DNA of 39,044 bases from Clostridia bacterium (GCA_017452545.1 JAFTME010000118.1:1-39044); one strand, 5' to 3'. Shown: positions 22,068 through 30,996, counted from the stretch's first letter. Numbers and translations: made by a program. The notes: generated by a model not told the origin, from the letters alone.

Positions 22068-22610
22068 TTAGTCGTCGATGGTGGGGATTCTCTGGATGTC
22101 CTTATCCGTGAAGATGTCCAGCTCGTCGAAAGAGGGCGAGGAGAACTCGGAGATGACGGACTCGGTATCGGTAGAGAACCAGTGACGGGTGTTAGGAGCG
22201 ATGGTGTACTGCTGACCGGGCTCCAGGACGATCTCGTGGAAGACGGTGTAGCAGGTGTCTTCCTTAACGGGATGGCAGTGGTGGTTGGGGGTGGGCTCAC
22301 CCTCAACGTACAGATAAACCTTACCGTAACGGCAGCGGAAGGTCTCCTGCTTACCGATGTAGTTCTTCTCGGGCAGCGGAGCATGGATGTGCTCGGGGCA
22401 GGTCATGCCGGGCAGCAGAACCATTTCCTTACCGCAGTAGCGGTCGGTATTGACGTAGGTGACCAGCAGAAGGCCGGTGTGATAAACGTCGTTCAGACCG
22501 AAGTCAGCGACCTCGATATTAGCCAGCTCGTCGGGGCTCATGACGATGCCTGCCTTTGCAAACACTTCAGCGGCTTGCTTGCGTGCGATCTCGATATCTG
22601 CTTTTTTCAT
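22068..22610 (-). CDS. D-lyxose ketol-isomerase family cupin
   Basis: Metal-dependent cupin enzyme expected to interconvert D-lyxose and D-xylulose (some relatives prefer D-mannose/D-fructose). The 180-residue product begins MKKADIEIARKQAAEVFAKA and has the metal site CPEHIHAPLP (His74, His76), a following Glu (about 81 or 89) and His143 in PNTRHWF, together with the family block GKVYLYVEGEPTPNHHCHP. Length fits the family's shorter type. The start at 22610 follows AAAGGATC. It is monocistronic with its own promoter and two terminators. Substrate preference cannot be read from the sequence. Confidence 0.87.
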   Translation of the reverse strand: MKKADIEIARKQAAEVFAKAGIVMSPDELANIEVADFGLNDVYHTGLLLVTYVNTDRYCGKEMVLLPGMTCPEHIHAPLPEKNYIGKQETFRCRYGKVYLYVEGEPTPNHHCHPVKEDTCYTVFHEIVLEPGQQYTIAPNTRHWFSTDTESVISEFSSPSFDELDIFTDKDIQRIPTIDD

Positions 22611-22674
22611 GATATGTGTGATCCTTTCTGATTATGTTATTGCGGGAGCGGCTCTTGCGTTCCCTTTCCTATCT

Positions 22675-22703
22675 ATTATACACCTTTGCAGCCGTTTTGT
22701 AAA
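22675..22703 (-). promoter_or_regulatory. Sigma-A promoter for the D-lyxose isomerase gene
   Basis: Minus-strand TTTACA (22703-22698), 17-base spacer, TATAAT (22680-22675). Start point near 22668, about 58 bases before the ATG. Confidence 0.8.
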
Positions 22704-22794
22704 TACCTTTTTTTATTTTTTTAGCGGTGTGTGGGGCAGGTGAAGGGCGTGTGAAAAAATTTTATTTTTTCCTTTGAAAATTTTTCCAAAACTA

Positions 22795-22822
22795 TTGCAT
22801 TTTTCGAAAAGTGTGGTATACT
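22795..22822 (+). promoter_or_regulatory. Sigma-A promoter for the ABC-DUF1854-ABC cassette
   Basis: TTGCAT (22795-22800), 16-base spacer, TATACT (22817-22822), within an A/T-rich stretch (22744-22830). It is divergent from the isomerase promoter. Start point near 22829. Confidence 0.7.
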
Positions 22823-22828
22823 CTAAAA

Positions 22829-22964
22829 AAAGAATAAACGCCCCCGTTTATTCGCGTTCGTAACACAGGAGTGGGTAACCGCCCTCCGTACTTTTCACAT
22901 AATCAGGGCTCAGCCCCGTTCCTGTCCGCTTTGCTGCAGATATGAAAGGATGTGACTGTATTTC
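22829..22964 (+). promoter_or_regulatory. Structured 5' leader RNA of the ABC cassette
   Basis: The leader of about 136 bases starts with a perfect 9-base-pair hairpin GAATAAACG/CGTTTATTC (22832-22840 with 22845-22853). Next, ACAGGA (22865-22870) can pair with TCCTGT (22920-22925) and enclose two smaller hairpins, GGG...CCC around 22873-22883 and GGGCT/AGCCC around 22906-22916, which gives a three-way-junction shape. No open frame with a ribosome binding site lies in it. It does not match a riboswitch that I can name. Confidence 0.4.
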
Positions 22965-25388
22965 ATGTTACCACTGGACACCCTGCCCCGTGAGCTGCTC
23001 ACGCGCCTTGAAGGGCAGAACGTAACAGAAGATCAACTTTCCGTCGCGCTTCGGCTCGACCTGGATTCCTGCGGGAATTTTGGCGAGTCGTGGCTGGTTC
23101 TGGCAAAGGAAGCCAAAACGCTGTATCGGATTACGCCGACGGATACACATATACAGGTGTACGATCTCGCCACGCTGACCGAGCCGTACATCGACAACTT
23201 TACCACCTCCAACCGCATTCTCGGCCACCAGTATCCACCCGGGTACCGTCCCCTGCCCCGCAAGCAGGACTTCGTTGACGATGAAAAAGCCTTCAAGGCG
23301 GCGCTTGCCGACTATCACGCCGGCGGCGAGACCGTCATTCTCGGGTATTGTACCAATGCGTGCAAGAGGCGGCTTTTGGCGTTTATCAATATTTGGGAGC
23401 GCATGGCAGGCGGGCAGACCGTCGAGGAGAACGATCCCATTTTCGAGCAATTCAACGCCAAATGTCCCAAGTGCGGGACGGTTTACCCCGACCAGCAGCG
23501 CCGCATCTGCGAGCACTGTGCCAAGAAGTCGGGCACGCTGCTGCGTATGCTGTCCTATTTCAAGGATTTCAAGCCGCAGCTCTCCCTGGTCCTGCTTTGC
23601 CTGTTGCTGACGGCGGGCATTGCGCTGCTCTCGCCGCTGATCAGCGGACGGCTGCTGTTTGACCAGGTCATCACCGAGCCGACCTGGCTCGTCACCGATG
23701 TCGAGGGCAACGGCGCCCATTACACGGCAGAGGAAATGGCGCAGTTGGGGCTGCCGCTTGATGCTTACGAGCAGATCACGGGTACGCTGCACGAGCTCAA
23801 GTACGTATACATCATCGTCGGTGTATTGATCGCGCTCGCCATTGTCAATCTGGGCATCAGTATTCTGCAGCACCGCTGCAACGCCTATATGTCCACGCGC
23901 GTCACACGCAACATGAAGACAGCCATCTTCAGAGCCATTCAGGGGCAGTCGCTGTCCTTCTTCAACAAGAACAGCACGGGCGGTCTGATCAACCGCGTCA
24001 ACTATGACGCCGCGCGCATCCGCTCCTTCTACATTGACGGTGTTCCCTATTTGCTGATCAACATCATCAAATTTATCGGCGTAACCATCTTCCTGTTCGC
24101 CATCAACTGGAAGCTGACGCTGATCGTGTTCATTCCCGTTCCGATCATCGTCTGTATGTTCAAGTTCATGCTGCCCAAGCTCTGGCGCTCGTTCAACCGC
24201 CAGTGGCGACGCTCCCACTCGCTCAACGTTATGCTGGGCGATTCTCTGGGCGGTGTTCGCGTGGTCAAGGCGTTTGCGAAGGAAGCCGAGGAAACCAACC
24301 GCTTCTATATGTACTCGACCAAGCTGTACGAGGCAAACCTCAAGACCAACCTGATCGCGCTGTCCATCTTCCCCGTCATCGGACTTCTGATCGGTATGTC
24401 CTCGCAGGCAATCTGGGGCTTTGGCGGTCTGGAGGTCATCGGCGAGCGCATGACGTACGGTGAGCTGACGGCGTATCTCGGCTACATCGGCATGATCTTT
24501 GAGCCGCTCAACTTCTTTACCAACTTCACCAACATTTTGACCGACACCATGAACAGTGCCGTTCGTATGTTTGAAACGCTGGACCAGATCCCCGAGATCA
24601 CCGACGCGCCCGACGCGGTGGAGATCAAGGAATTCAAGGGAGCGATCAAGTTCGATCAGGTCTGCTTCCATTACAACCCCAACCGTCCCATTCTGAAAAA
24701 CGTATCCTTTGAGATCAAGCCGGGCGATCACGTCGGTATCGTCGGTCACACGGGCTCGGGCAAGAGCACCGTGGCAAATCTCATTACCCGTATGTACGAC
24801 GTCATCAGCGGCTCGGTCGAAATCGACGGACACAACGTCAAAAGCATCAAGACCGATTGTCTGCGCAAGGGCATCGCCATCGTATCGCAGGAGATCTTCC
24901 TGTTCCGCGGCACCATTGCCGACAACATTCGTTACGCCCGCCCCGACGCCTCGCTGGAGGACGTCATCGCGGCGGCGCGTGCTGCCAACGCACACGACTT
25001 TATCATGAAGCTGCCCGAGGGCTACGAGACCATGGTCGGTATCGGAAGCCGCTCGCTGTCCGGCGGTGAGCGCCAGCGCATATCGATCGCGCGCGCACTG
25101 CTGCTCTCGCCCTCCATTCTCATTCTGGATGAGGCGACCGCAGCCATGGACACCGAGACCGAGCGACTGATCAGCGAAGCAATCGAAAAGCTGATCGTAG
25201 GCAGAACGACCATCTCGATCGCGCACCGTCTTTCCACGCTCAAGGATTGCAACTATCTGATGGCAATCGAAAACGGCGAGGTCGCCGAGATCGGCACCGC
25301 CGAGGAGCTGCTGGAAAAGAAGGGCTGCTACTACAAGCTCTACACGCTTCAGAACGAGCAGATGAAGAAAGTGATGCAGGGAATCTGA
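22965..25388 (+). CDS. ABC exporter half-transporter with N-terminal zinc ribbon
   Basis: The 807-residue product has an N-terminal cytoplasmic region (1-165), a four-Cys zinc ribbon (Cys167, Cys170, Cys182, Cys185), a six-helix type IV exporter membrane domain (about 200-530) with an unusual periplasm-side insertion between helices 1 and 2 (about 230-270), and a complete ATPase domain: Walker A GHTGSGKST (594-602), signature LSGGERQR (about 698), Walker B LILDEATAAMD and H-loop IAHRLS. All ATPase motifs are intact. It pairs with the product at 26037, probably as a heterodimer. Related ABC proteins in cyanophycin-associated loci sit with DUF1854 proteins; no cyanophycin genes are seen here. 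The start at 22965 follows GAAAGGATG. Substrate unknown. Confidence 0.88.
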   Translation: MLPLDTLPRELLTRLEGQNVTEDQLSVALRLDLDSCGNFGESWLVLAKEAKTLYRITPTDTHIQVYDLATLTEPYIDNFTTSNRILGHQYPPGYRPLPRKQDFVDDEKAFKAALADYHAGGETVILGYCTNACKRRLLAFINIWERMAGGQTVEENDPIFEQFNAKCPKCGTVYPDQQRRICEHCAKKSGTLLRMLSYFKDFKPQLSLVLLCLLLTAGIALLSPLISGRLLFDQVITEPTWLVTDVEGNGAHYTAEEMAQLGLPLDAYEQITGTLHELKYVYIIVGVLIALAIVNLGISILQHRCNAYMSTRVTRNMKTAIFRAIQGQSLSFFNKNSTGGLINRVNYDAARIRSFYIDGVPYLLINIIKFIGVTIFLFAINWKLTLIVFIPVPIIVCMFKFMLPKLWRSFNRQWRRSHSLNVMLGDSLGGVRVVKAFAKEAEETNRFYMYSTKLYEANLKTNLIALSIFPVIGLLIGMSSQAIWGFGGLEVIGERMTYGELTAYLGYIGMIFEPLNFFTNFTNILTDTMNSAVRMFETLDQIPEITDAPDAVEIKEFKGAIKFDQVCFHYNPNRPILKNVSFEIKPGDHVGIVGHTGSGKSTVANLITRMYDVISGSVEIDGHNVKSIKTDCLRKGIAIVSQEIFLFRGTIADNIRYARPDASLEDVIAAARAANAHDFIMKLPEGYETMVGIGSRSLSGGERQRISIARALLLSPSILILDEATAAMDTETERLISEAIEKLIVGRTTISIAHRLSTLKDCNYLMAIENGEVAEIGTAEELLEKKGCYYKLYTLQNEQMKKVMQGI

Positions 25389-25428
25389 CGGCGGTCGATT
25401 CCGAAAGAAAGGGCAAAAGGTATCTATT

Positions 25429-26019
25429 ATGGCAAACGAAAATAAAACAATTGACAAAACCACTGAGCTTTCGGCTGAGGACGAAAAGCTGTTCAGCGTA
25501 CGACAGTCCATTCCGATGACTGCAGAAAACGCCATCTTCCGTCGCAGCGAGGGAAATCTGATCTCGCTGACGCTCACGCAGCCCGATGGTACGGTAGAGG
25601 AATTTGAGCGCGTCGTTCCCGTGCGCGCCTTCCCCATCACCGATCCCGACGAGTTTATTTCGATCAAGGAGCCCGACTCCCGCGAAAAGGGCAAGGGGGC
25701 GGAGCTTGGTCTGATCCGCCGCATGAGCGATTTTGACGCCGACACGCAGGCGTTGCTGCGTGAAGAGCTGGACCGCCGCTATTTCACACCCGTGATCACC
25801 CGTTTGACGGGCGTCAAGGAAAAATTCGGTTACTTCTACTGGGATGCCGAGACAACGGCGGGCAAGATCAGCTTCGTCATGACCAACGTATCCTCCAATA
25901 TCCGCACTCTGGAGGACGGCAGAGTCTTTATTCACGACATTGACGGTAACTGCTTTGAGATCCCCGATCCTGCCAAGCTTGACAAGGCAAGCCTGAAGAA
26001 GATCGAGATCTACATGTAA
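25429..26019 (+). CDS. DUF1854 family protein
   Basis: The 196-residue soluble product matches the DUF1854 pattern as I know it: VVPVRAFPITDPDEFISI, LREELDRRYFTPVITRL, KFGYFYWDAETTAGKISF and the C-terminal GRVFIHDIDGNCFEIPD. In proteobacteria this domain occurs next to, or fused with, ABC exporters in cyanophycin-metabolism loci. Here it is free-standing between two ABC half-transporters, 40 bases after the first and 17 bases before the second, so the three genes are surely one operon. There is no signal peptide or membrane helix, so it acts on the cytoplasmic side, perhaps as an adaptor. Start ATG 25429 follows AAAGG. Biochemical role unknown. Confidence 0.85.
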   Translation: MANENKTIDKTTELSAEDEKLFSVRQSIPMTAENAIFRRSEGNLISLTLTQPDGTVEEFERVVPVRAFPITDPDEFISIKEPDSREKGKGAELGLIRRMSDFDADTQALLREELDRRYFTPVITRLTGVKEKFGYFYWDAETTAGKISFVMTNVSSNIRTLEDGRVFIHDIDGNCFEIPDPAKLDKASLKKIEIYM

Positions 26020-26036
26020 GTGAGGAGGGTCACCTC

Positions 26037-28292
26037 ATGAAGCTATTGTTTGATCTGCCGACGCGCGACGAGCAGGCGTTCCTTGCCGTTTGCGCGGAGG
26101 ATGAAAAGCGAATGTACTGCGTTCCCTACGATTTTGAGGGCGAGCGCCGTGTGAGCGGCTTTATGGTCATTACCGACAAGCGCATTTACCGCATTCTGGA
26201 GGGCGAGGTGCTGGATGTCTGGTCCCTTTCGGAAATGAGCGATTTTTCCGTTGAGACCTTTTACGGCGCTTGCGGCTTTTACGCCAAGGTGCGCGGCAAT
26301 TCCACGCTGCTGTGCCGTTTTATCTCCGGACGCAACCTCCCCCGTTACAGTGTACTGCAAAACGCTTGCGATGAGCTTGCCACGGGCAAGGTCCGTGTCG
26401 TAAGCAGCAACGAGCCCGAGCGCTTCTGCCCCAAGTGCGGCAGACCGTTCGTGGTTCACACCAAGATCTGTCCCTTCTGTCAGAGCAAAAAGGAAATTTA
26501 CAAAAAGCTGTGGGGCATGACGCGTGGCTTGCGTCTGATGATGCTGTTCCCGCTGGTGGTCGCCATGATCGGCATGGTCATCCGCTTTGTTGTACCTGCA
26601 GTCCAAAAAATCGCGATCAACTATTACATCTATCCGCAGGATAACGCCGCCCCCAGTGCCGTCGTCGAGACATTGCGCTCACTGGTCGGCGATGTGGGAA
26701 TGCAATTTATCGTCATCGTTATCTGCATCGTTACGTTGGACCTGTTCCACCGTGCGCTGGGCGTCGTACAGTCGCGCCTGGCTGCCGTTTCGGGTAACCG
26801 CTTTACCCGCATGCTGCGCGCGCTGCTGTTCGAGAAGATCCAGATGCTCTCCATGGCTTCCATTCAGAACAAATCCACCGGTGATCTGATGGGACGTATC
26901 AACAACGACGTCGCGGTGGTACAGAACTTTATCACCAACCTGCTGCCCACTTATTTTGCCCAGCTGTTTTCCTTCGTGATGGCACTGGGGCTGTTGGTCT
27001 GGCTGTCGCCCGTCATGTGCCTGTTTATCTTCATTCCGCTGCCCATCGCCGTTTTCTGCATTGTCAAGTTCTGGTCGTTCATGCAAAAGCGCAACGTGCG
27101 CGCCTGGATCCTCGATCAGCGCACCAACCGCGGTCTGCAGGACGTGCTCAACGGCATTCGTGTCGTCAAGGCATACGGCAACGAGGAAAAGGCCATCGAC
27201 GAATTTGAGTACAACACCGCCAAGCAGTCGCGGCAGGAGGAATCCAACGCCAAGCTGTTTGACACGCTGTTCCCCATTCTCGGCTTTGTCGTTCATTTCG
27301 GCAGTTATCTGATCATGATGTTCGGTAACGTCTGGCTGTATCAGGGCTCGCTTGATCTTGGTACGCTCAATCAGTTCAACAGCTACGCCGGTATCGTTTA
27401 CGAGCCGCTGATGCAGATCACCGCCATTCCCCGTAACATTTCCGCATTTATCACCTCTCTGTCCAAAATTTTGGAGATCCTTGAGGAGGAGCCCGAGGTC
27501 AGCGACATTGAACTGCCCTTGGACATCCGCATTGAAGGCGACGTTGAGATCAAGCACGTGACCTTTGGCTACGACAGCTACAATCCCGTGCTCAAAGACA
27601 TCAACGTATCCATCAAGCAGGGTGAGATGATCGGTGTGGTCGGTCACTCGGGCTGCGGCAAGACGACGCTGATCAATCTGATCATGCGTCTTTACGACGT
27701 GACCGAGGGTGAGATCGTCATCGACGACGTTAACATCAAGGATATTTCGCAAAACGCGCTGCGCTCGCAGATCGGCGTTGTGCTGCAGGAAACGCATCTG
27801 TTCTCGGGCTCTATCCGCGACAACATTCGTTACGCCAAGCCGCACGCGACCAGCGAGGAGATCATCGCGGCTGCCCGCATGGCAAACGCACATGATTTTA
27901 TCATGTCGCTGCCCGAAGGCTACAACACCATGGTCGGCGAGAAGGGCTACTCCCTCTCGGGCGGTGAGCGTCAGCGTATTGCCATTGCGCGTGCGCTGAT
28001 TCACGACCCGCGCATTCTCATTCTGGACGAGGCAACGGCGGCGCTGGACACCGAGACCGAAAAGCTGATCCAGGACGCCATCACCAAGGTCACCAAAGGG
28101 CGCACGACGTTCGCCATTGCGCACCGTCTGTCCACGCTGCGAAATGCCGACAAGCTGCTGGTGCTTGACCACGGCCGTCTTGCCGAGTTCGGTACGCACA
28201 CCGAGCTGCTGGAAAAGAAGGGCATTTACTACAAGCTGGTTATGGCGCAGCACCGCGCTACACTGGCAAAGCAGGCAGGCGTTGAGGTGTAA
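26037..28292 (+). CDS. ABC exporter half-transporter with PH-like region and zinc ribbon
   Basis: The 751-residue product has an N-terminal beta-rich region (about 1-125; VITDKRIYRILEGEVLDVW resembles bacterial PH-like domains), a zinc ribbon (Cys131, Cys134, Cys145, Cys148), six membrane helices (about 160-470) and a complete ATPase domain: Walker A GHSGCGKTT (536-544), signature LSGGERQR, Walker B LILDEATAALD, H-loop IAHRLS. Both it and its partner keep the catalytic Glu, so a heterodimer would have two competent ATP sites. Start ATG 26037 follows GAGGAGGGT. Last gene of the cassette. Substrate unknown; the domain layout, with ribbons on both subunits, is uncommon among exporters. Confidence 0.88.
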   Translation: MKLLFDLPTRDEQAFLAVCAEDEKRMYCVPYDFEGERRVSGFMVITDKRIYRILEGEVLDVWSLSEMSDFSVETFYGACGFYAKVRGNSTLLCRFISGRNLPRYSVLQNACDELATGKVRVVSSNEPERFCPKCGRPFVVHTKICPFCQSKKEIYKKLWGMTRGLRLMMLFPLVVAMIGMVIRFVVPAVQKIAINYYIYPQDNAAPSAVVETLRSLVGDVGMQFIVIVICIVTLDLFHRALGVVQSRLAAVSGNRFTRMLRALLFEKIQMLSMASIQNKSTGDLMGRINNDVAVVQNFITNLLPTYFAQLFSFVMALGLLVWLSPVMCLFIFIPLPIAVFCIVKFWSFMQKRNVRAWILDQRTNRGLQDVLNGIRVVKAYGNEEKAIDEFEYNTAKQSRQEESNAKLFDTLFPILGFVVHFGSYLIMMFGNVWLYQGSLDLGTLNQFNSYAGIVYEPLMQITAIPRNISAFITSLSKILEILEEEPEVSDIELPLDIRIEGDVEIKHVTFGYDSYNPVLKDINVSIKQGEMIGVVGHSGCGKTTLINLIMRLYDVTEGEIVIDDVNIKDISQNALRSQIGVVLQETHLFSGSIRDNIRYAKPHATSEEIIAAARMANAHDFIMSLPEGYNTMVGEKGYSLSGGERQRIAIARALIHDPRILILDEATAALDTETEKLIQDAITKVTKGRTTFAIAHRLSTLRNADKLLVLDHGRLAEFGTHTELLEKKGIYYKLVMAQHRATLAKQAGVEV

Positions 28293-28320
28293 TTGAGTGA
28301 TATGAAATGATATGAAATAT

Positions 28321-28350
28321 GGGGAAAACTTTTTTCAAAAAGTTTTCCCC
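28321..28350 (+). terminator. Terminator of the ABC cassette / dispersed hairpin repeat, copy 4
   Basis: GGGGAAAACTTTTT (28321-28334) and AAAAAGTTTTCCCC (28337-28350) form a perfect 14-base-pair stem. It is followed by CCCCCTTTCAAAAACTTTATAAAAC, the same right-hand part as in copies 1 and 3. Confidence 0.65.
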
Positions 28351-28379
28351 ATCCCCCTTTCAAAAACTTTATAAAACGG

Positions 28380-28411
28380 ACGGAGCGGATCACTTGCGTG
28401 GTCCGCTCCGT
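28380..28411 (-). terminator. Terminator of the GH36-like gene
   Basis: ACGGAGCGGATCAC (28380-28393) pairs with GTGGTCCGCTCCGT (28398-28411), one G-T pair, 4-base loop. On the minus strand CCGTTTTAT follows. The gap between it and the stop at 28483 holds nothing else. Confidence 0.6.
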
Positions 28412-28482
28412 ATTCCCGGTATATGACGTATGTTTTTTTGGTCAGATCATCCATCAAGGGGCATACACGACGTCTGCCAAAA

Positions 28483-30003
28483 TCATTCATCCCAGCGATA
28501 GCAAAGCTGCCGTCCGTCGCCCGAGAACTGCTCCGGAACCATGCGCTCCAGCCAATCCAGCGGTTCAAGGTTGCTTCCTCCTCGCGTGATCCGACGGAAC
28601 ATCTGCATCAGTCGTTCCTCGTCCTCACGGCTGAGAATGCCGGGGGCTGCGGAAATAAAGAAGGCAGAGTCGCTCATGCTCAGCAGCTCGGAAAATTGCA
28701 AATTCAGCTCGGTCGGCACGCGATCGGTGAAGGCGGCGCAATCGGCGTCCGTCATAAAGAAGGCTTTGTTCTGACACAGGCGGAACGCCAGCGTGTTGAT
28801 GCCGTAATCCCGCGTGATCTCCCAATGATGTCCGCTGGTATCGCAGCCGCTGCGCACGATGTCGTGAATGCCTGCCGCCAGGTGGTTATAAATGTTACAG
28901 CCGATGATATACGCGCCGTTTGCCGCCTGCTGGATCAGCGTATACAGGTCCTTGCACACCTGTGCGTTGGTCTTGCTGCGATCCTTCCAATGCCAGCCCT
29001 CTCTTGTCAGATTGGGCTTGAGGAAAAACTGCTTACCCATCAGGTCGGGACAAGTGAAATCATGCTTGATCAGACGGTAGCCACTGTCCGAAAGGCCGCG
29101 GATCAGGCGTCGAATGTAGTGCTGCGCGCCGGGCGTGGTGGGATCAAGCACCTTGCCGGGGCACTGATGTCCCTGGTTTTCGGAGTAACACTCCTCGGGG
29201 ATCTCGGGGCAATGCTCATCCAGCACCAAGAGCGGACGTACCCAAATGCCCGGCTCACAGCCGATCTCGCTGATCTGCCGTGCGACCTCTGCCATATCGG
29301 AAAAATCGTCGTTGGGAACGAAGGGACCACCATTATAATCGTCGGTGCCGTATCGGTTCCAGCCGTCATCGATGACCATAAACGGGCGGGGAGCTCCCAC
29401 GTCGTTCTTGCTTGCCAGACGGGCACATAGACGGGCATCCTCCAGCACAGAGGCCCTTGTAATCTTTCCGTAGGTATAGTACCACGTATTGAAGCCGTAG
29501 ATGGGGCGATCGGGGTAGCTTGATTTCGTGCTCATCCGTTGGCAGAACGCCTGCGCAGCGGCATACAGTGTCTGTCCGTCCTCGCTCTTCTGATACACGG
29601 CCTCGGCACACAGCAACGGCTCATTGAGGTATACGCCCTCACCGCCGTTTCTTACGTCGCAGATCAGCGTCACGCCGTCCGCCTCGATATCCCAGGCGCA
29701 AAAGCTGTTGCAGCCGGTCTTGACGCCGAAGCCATGCGTATGGCTACCGTCATACGCCAGAAAATACCATTGTGCGGGATGGGGGAGCGGCAACGTGCGC
29801 CACGCCAGATCGGCAAGCGCCACGCCCCATGTATCCGCCAGCACCTTTTGCATAAACGAGGTGTCAAACAACCATTTGACACGCACTTGCTTGATCGGCT
29901 GTGCGGACGGCGACAGCACAATGCGCACGCTCTGCTCGGTGCTCTCTACACGCACAAGGCTCTCGGAGGGCTCGATGATTTGATACTGATGGTGAAAAAG
30001 CAT
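28483..30003 (-). CDS. GH36-like (alpha-galactosidase type) glycoside hydrolase
   Basis: The 506-residue product has an N-terminal beta-rich part and a TIM barrel with the family blocks FMVIDDGWNRYG, GIWVRPLL, Asp315 in LIKHDFTCPD as likely nucleophile, and Asp388 in VRSGCDTSGHH as likely acid/base. This pair of Asp residues is the retaining mechanism of clan GH-D. There is no signal peptide, so it acts on imported sugars or oligosaccharides in the cytoplasm. It is shorter than classical GH36 enzymes (about 700), closer to plant raffinose-synthase-like and small bacterial members. Start ATG 30003 follows AAGGAAGGAAG. It lies 24 bases after the LysR gene stop on the same strand, so it is likely in its operon. 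Confidence 0.8.
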   Translation of the reverse strand: MLFHHQYQIIEPSESLVRVESTEQSVRIVLSPSAQPIKQVRVKWLFDTSFMQKVLADTWGVALADLAWRTLPLPHPAQWYFLAYDGSHTHGFGVKTGCNSFCAWDIEADGVTLICDVRNGGEGVYLNEPLLCAEAVYQKSEDGQTLYAAAQAFCQRMSTKSSYPDRPIYGFNTWYYTYGKITRASVLEDARLCARLASKNDVGAPRPFMVIDDGWNRYGTDDYNGGPFVPNDDFSDMAEVARQISEIGCEPGIWVRPLLVLDEHCPEIPEECYSENQGHQCPGKVLDPTTPGAQHYIRRLIRGLSDSGYRLIKHDFTCPDLMGKQFFLKPNLTREGWHWKDRSKTNAQVCKDLYTLIQQAANGAYIIGCNIYNHLAAGIHDIVRSGCDTSGHHWEITRDYGINTLAFRLCQNKAFFMTDADCAAFTDRVPTELNLQFSELLSMSDSAFFISAAPGILSREDEERLMQMFRRITRGGSNLEPLDWLERMVPEQFSGDGRQLCYRWDE

Positions 30004-30027
30004 ACGTAATTCTTCCTTCCTTACATT

Positions 30028-30996
30028 TTATACCTGCTGCCCGCGGCGGGAGATGCGCTGCATCACGTCCCATGCCGTTGCTTTGAATTTTTGCACAGCG
30101 GCAACACCGTGATTATTTTGATGATTGGCGGCATACAGCGTTCGGCTACCGGCGCCCTTGATATTGTAAAAAACAACGTCCTCGCTGTACAGGTGCGTCT
30201 TGAACATGATATCCGGCACAAAGCACAGGCCATTCCCGGATGCTGTCAGGCGGAAGGAGGTGCTGAGCTGGTCGAGCCGAAAATTTACGTTCGGAGAAAA
30301 TCCGTTGACGTCGAACACGCTTTGCGCGTGCTTATACATGCTGTTGCCGCGCTTGAGCAGGATAAACTTTTCGTTTTGGAACAGCGAGAGGTCGATCTGC
30401 GGCATCTGATCGGCGTGGATGCGCCCATAATAGAGGTCGTCCGCGCGTGCATATAGCGCTTGCTTGCCGTCGTTGCAGGGATAGGCTGCCGGAACGGCAA
30501 GCAGGATGCTTTCCGCTGCCAACGCGGTATATTCCAGTCGGTCGTCCTTGGTATCATAGCTGTCGATGATCAGATCGATCTTGTCGCCCTGCAGCATTTT
30601 TTCAAGCTCGACCGAGTTTGCCTCGTATATGGAGATCTCGACGTTGGGGTAGAGCTTGGAAAATTCACTGACGATCAGCGGCAGAACATACGAGCAAACG
30701 TAGTTGGTGCCGCCGATGCGGATGTCCCCTGCCTTCATGTTGTTGATGTCATCCAGCTTTTGAGAAAAGGCTGCTTCGATCTCCATGATCTTTTGGGCAC
30801 AGGCAAGGTATTCATAGCCGATCCTTGTCGGCGTCAGATCTCCCGTTCTGCGTTCAAACAGCGGACGACCGATCTGCTGCTCAATTTTTTTGATTGCGGC
30901 ACTCAAGCAGGGCTGCGAAACATACAGCTTTGCCGCCGCTGCCGTAAAGCTCTTTTCCTTATATACTGCGTAAACATATTCCTTCTTATCAAACAT
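30028..30996 (-). CDS. LysR-family transcriptional regulator
   Basis: The 322-residue product has an N-terminal winged helix-turn-helix (about 1-60: SFTAAAAKLYVSQPCLSAAIKKIEQQIGRPLFER) and a periplasmic-binding-protein-like effector domain (about 90-300). LysR proteins usually regulate a divergent neighbour and their own gene through an inverted repeat in the shared gap; here the gap has such a repeat at 31045-31076. I use ATG 30996, 5 bases after AGGTGG; a GTG at 31005 overlaps that site. It is co-directional with the GH36-like gene and divergent from the TSUP/DmpA pair. Effector unknown. Confidence 0.92.
   Translation of the reverse strand: MFDKKEYVYAVYKEKSFTAAAAKLYVSQPCLSAAIKKIEQQIGRPLFERRTGDLTPTRIGYEYLACAQKIMEIEAAFSQKLDDINNMKAGDIRIGGTNYVCSYVLPLIVSEFSKLYPNVEISIYEANSVELEKMLQGDKIDLIIDSYDTKDDRLEYTALAAESILLAVPAAYPCNDGKQALYARADDLYYGRIHADQMPQIDLSLFQNEKFILLKRGNSMYKHAQSVFDVNGFSPNVNFRLDQLSTSFRLTASGNGLCFVPDIMFKTHLYSEDVVFYNIKGAGSRTLYAANHQNNHGVAAVQKFKATAWDVMQRISRRGQQV

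Noticed and set aside
22968..25745. 925-codon minus-strand open frame opposite the first ABC gene and DUF1854 gene
   Set aside because: It crosses two well-supported genes and has no recognisable domain.
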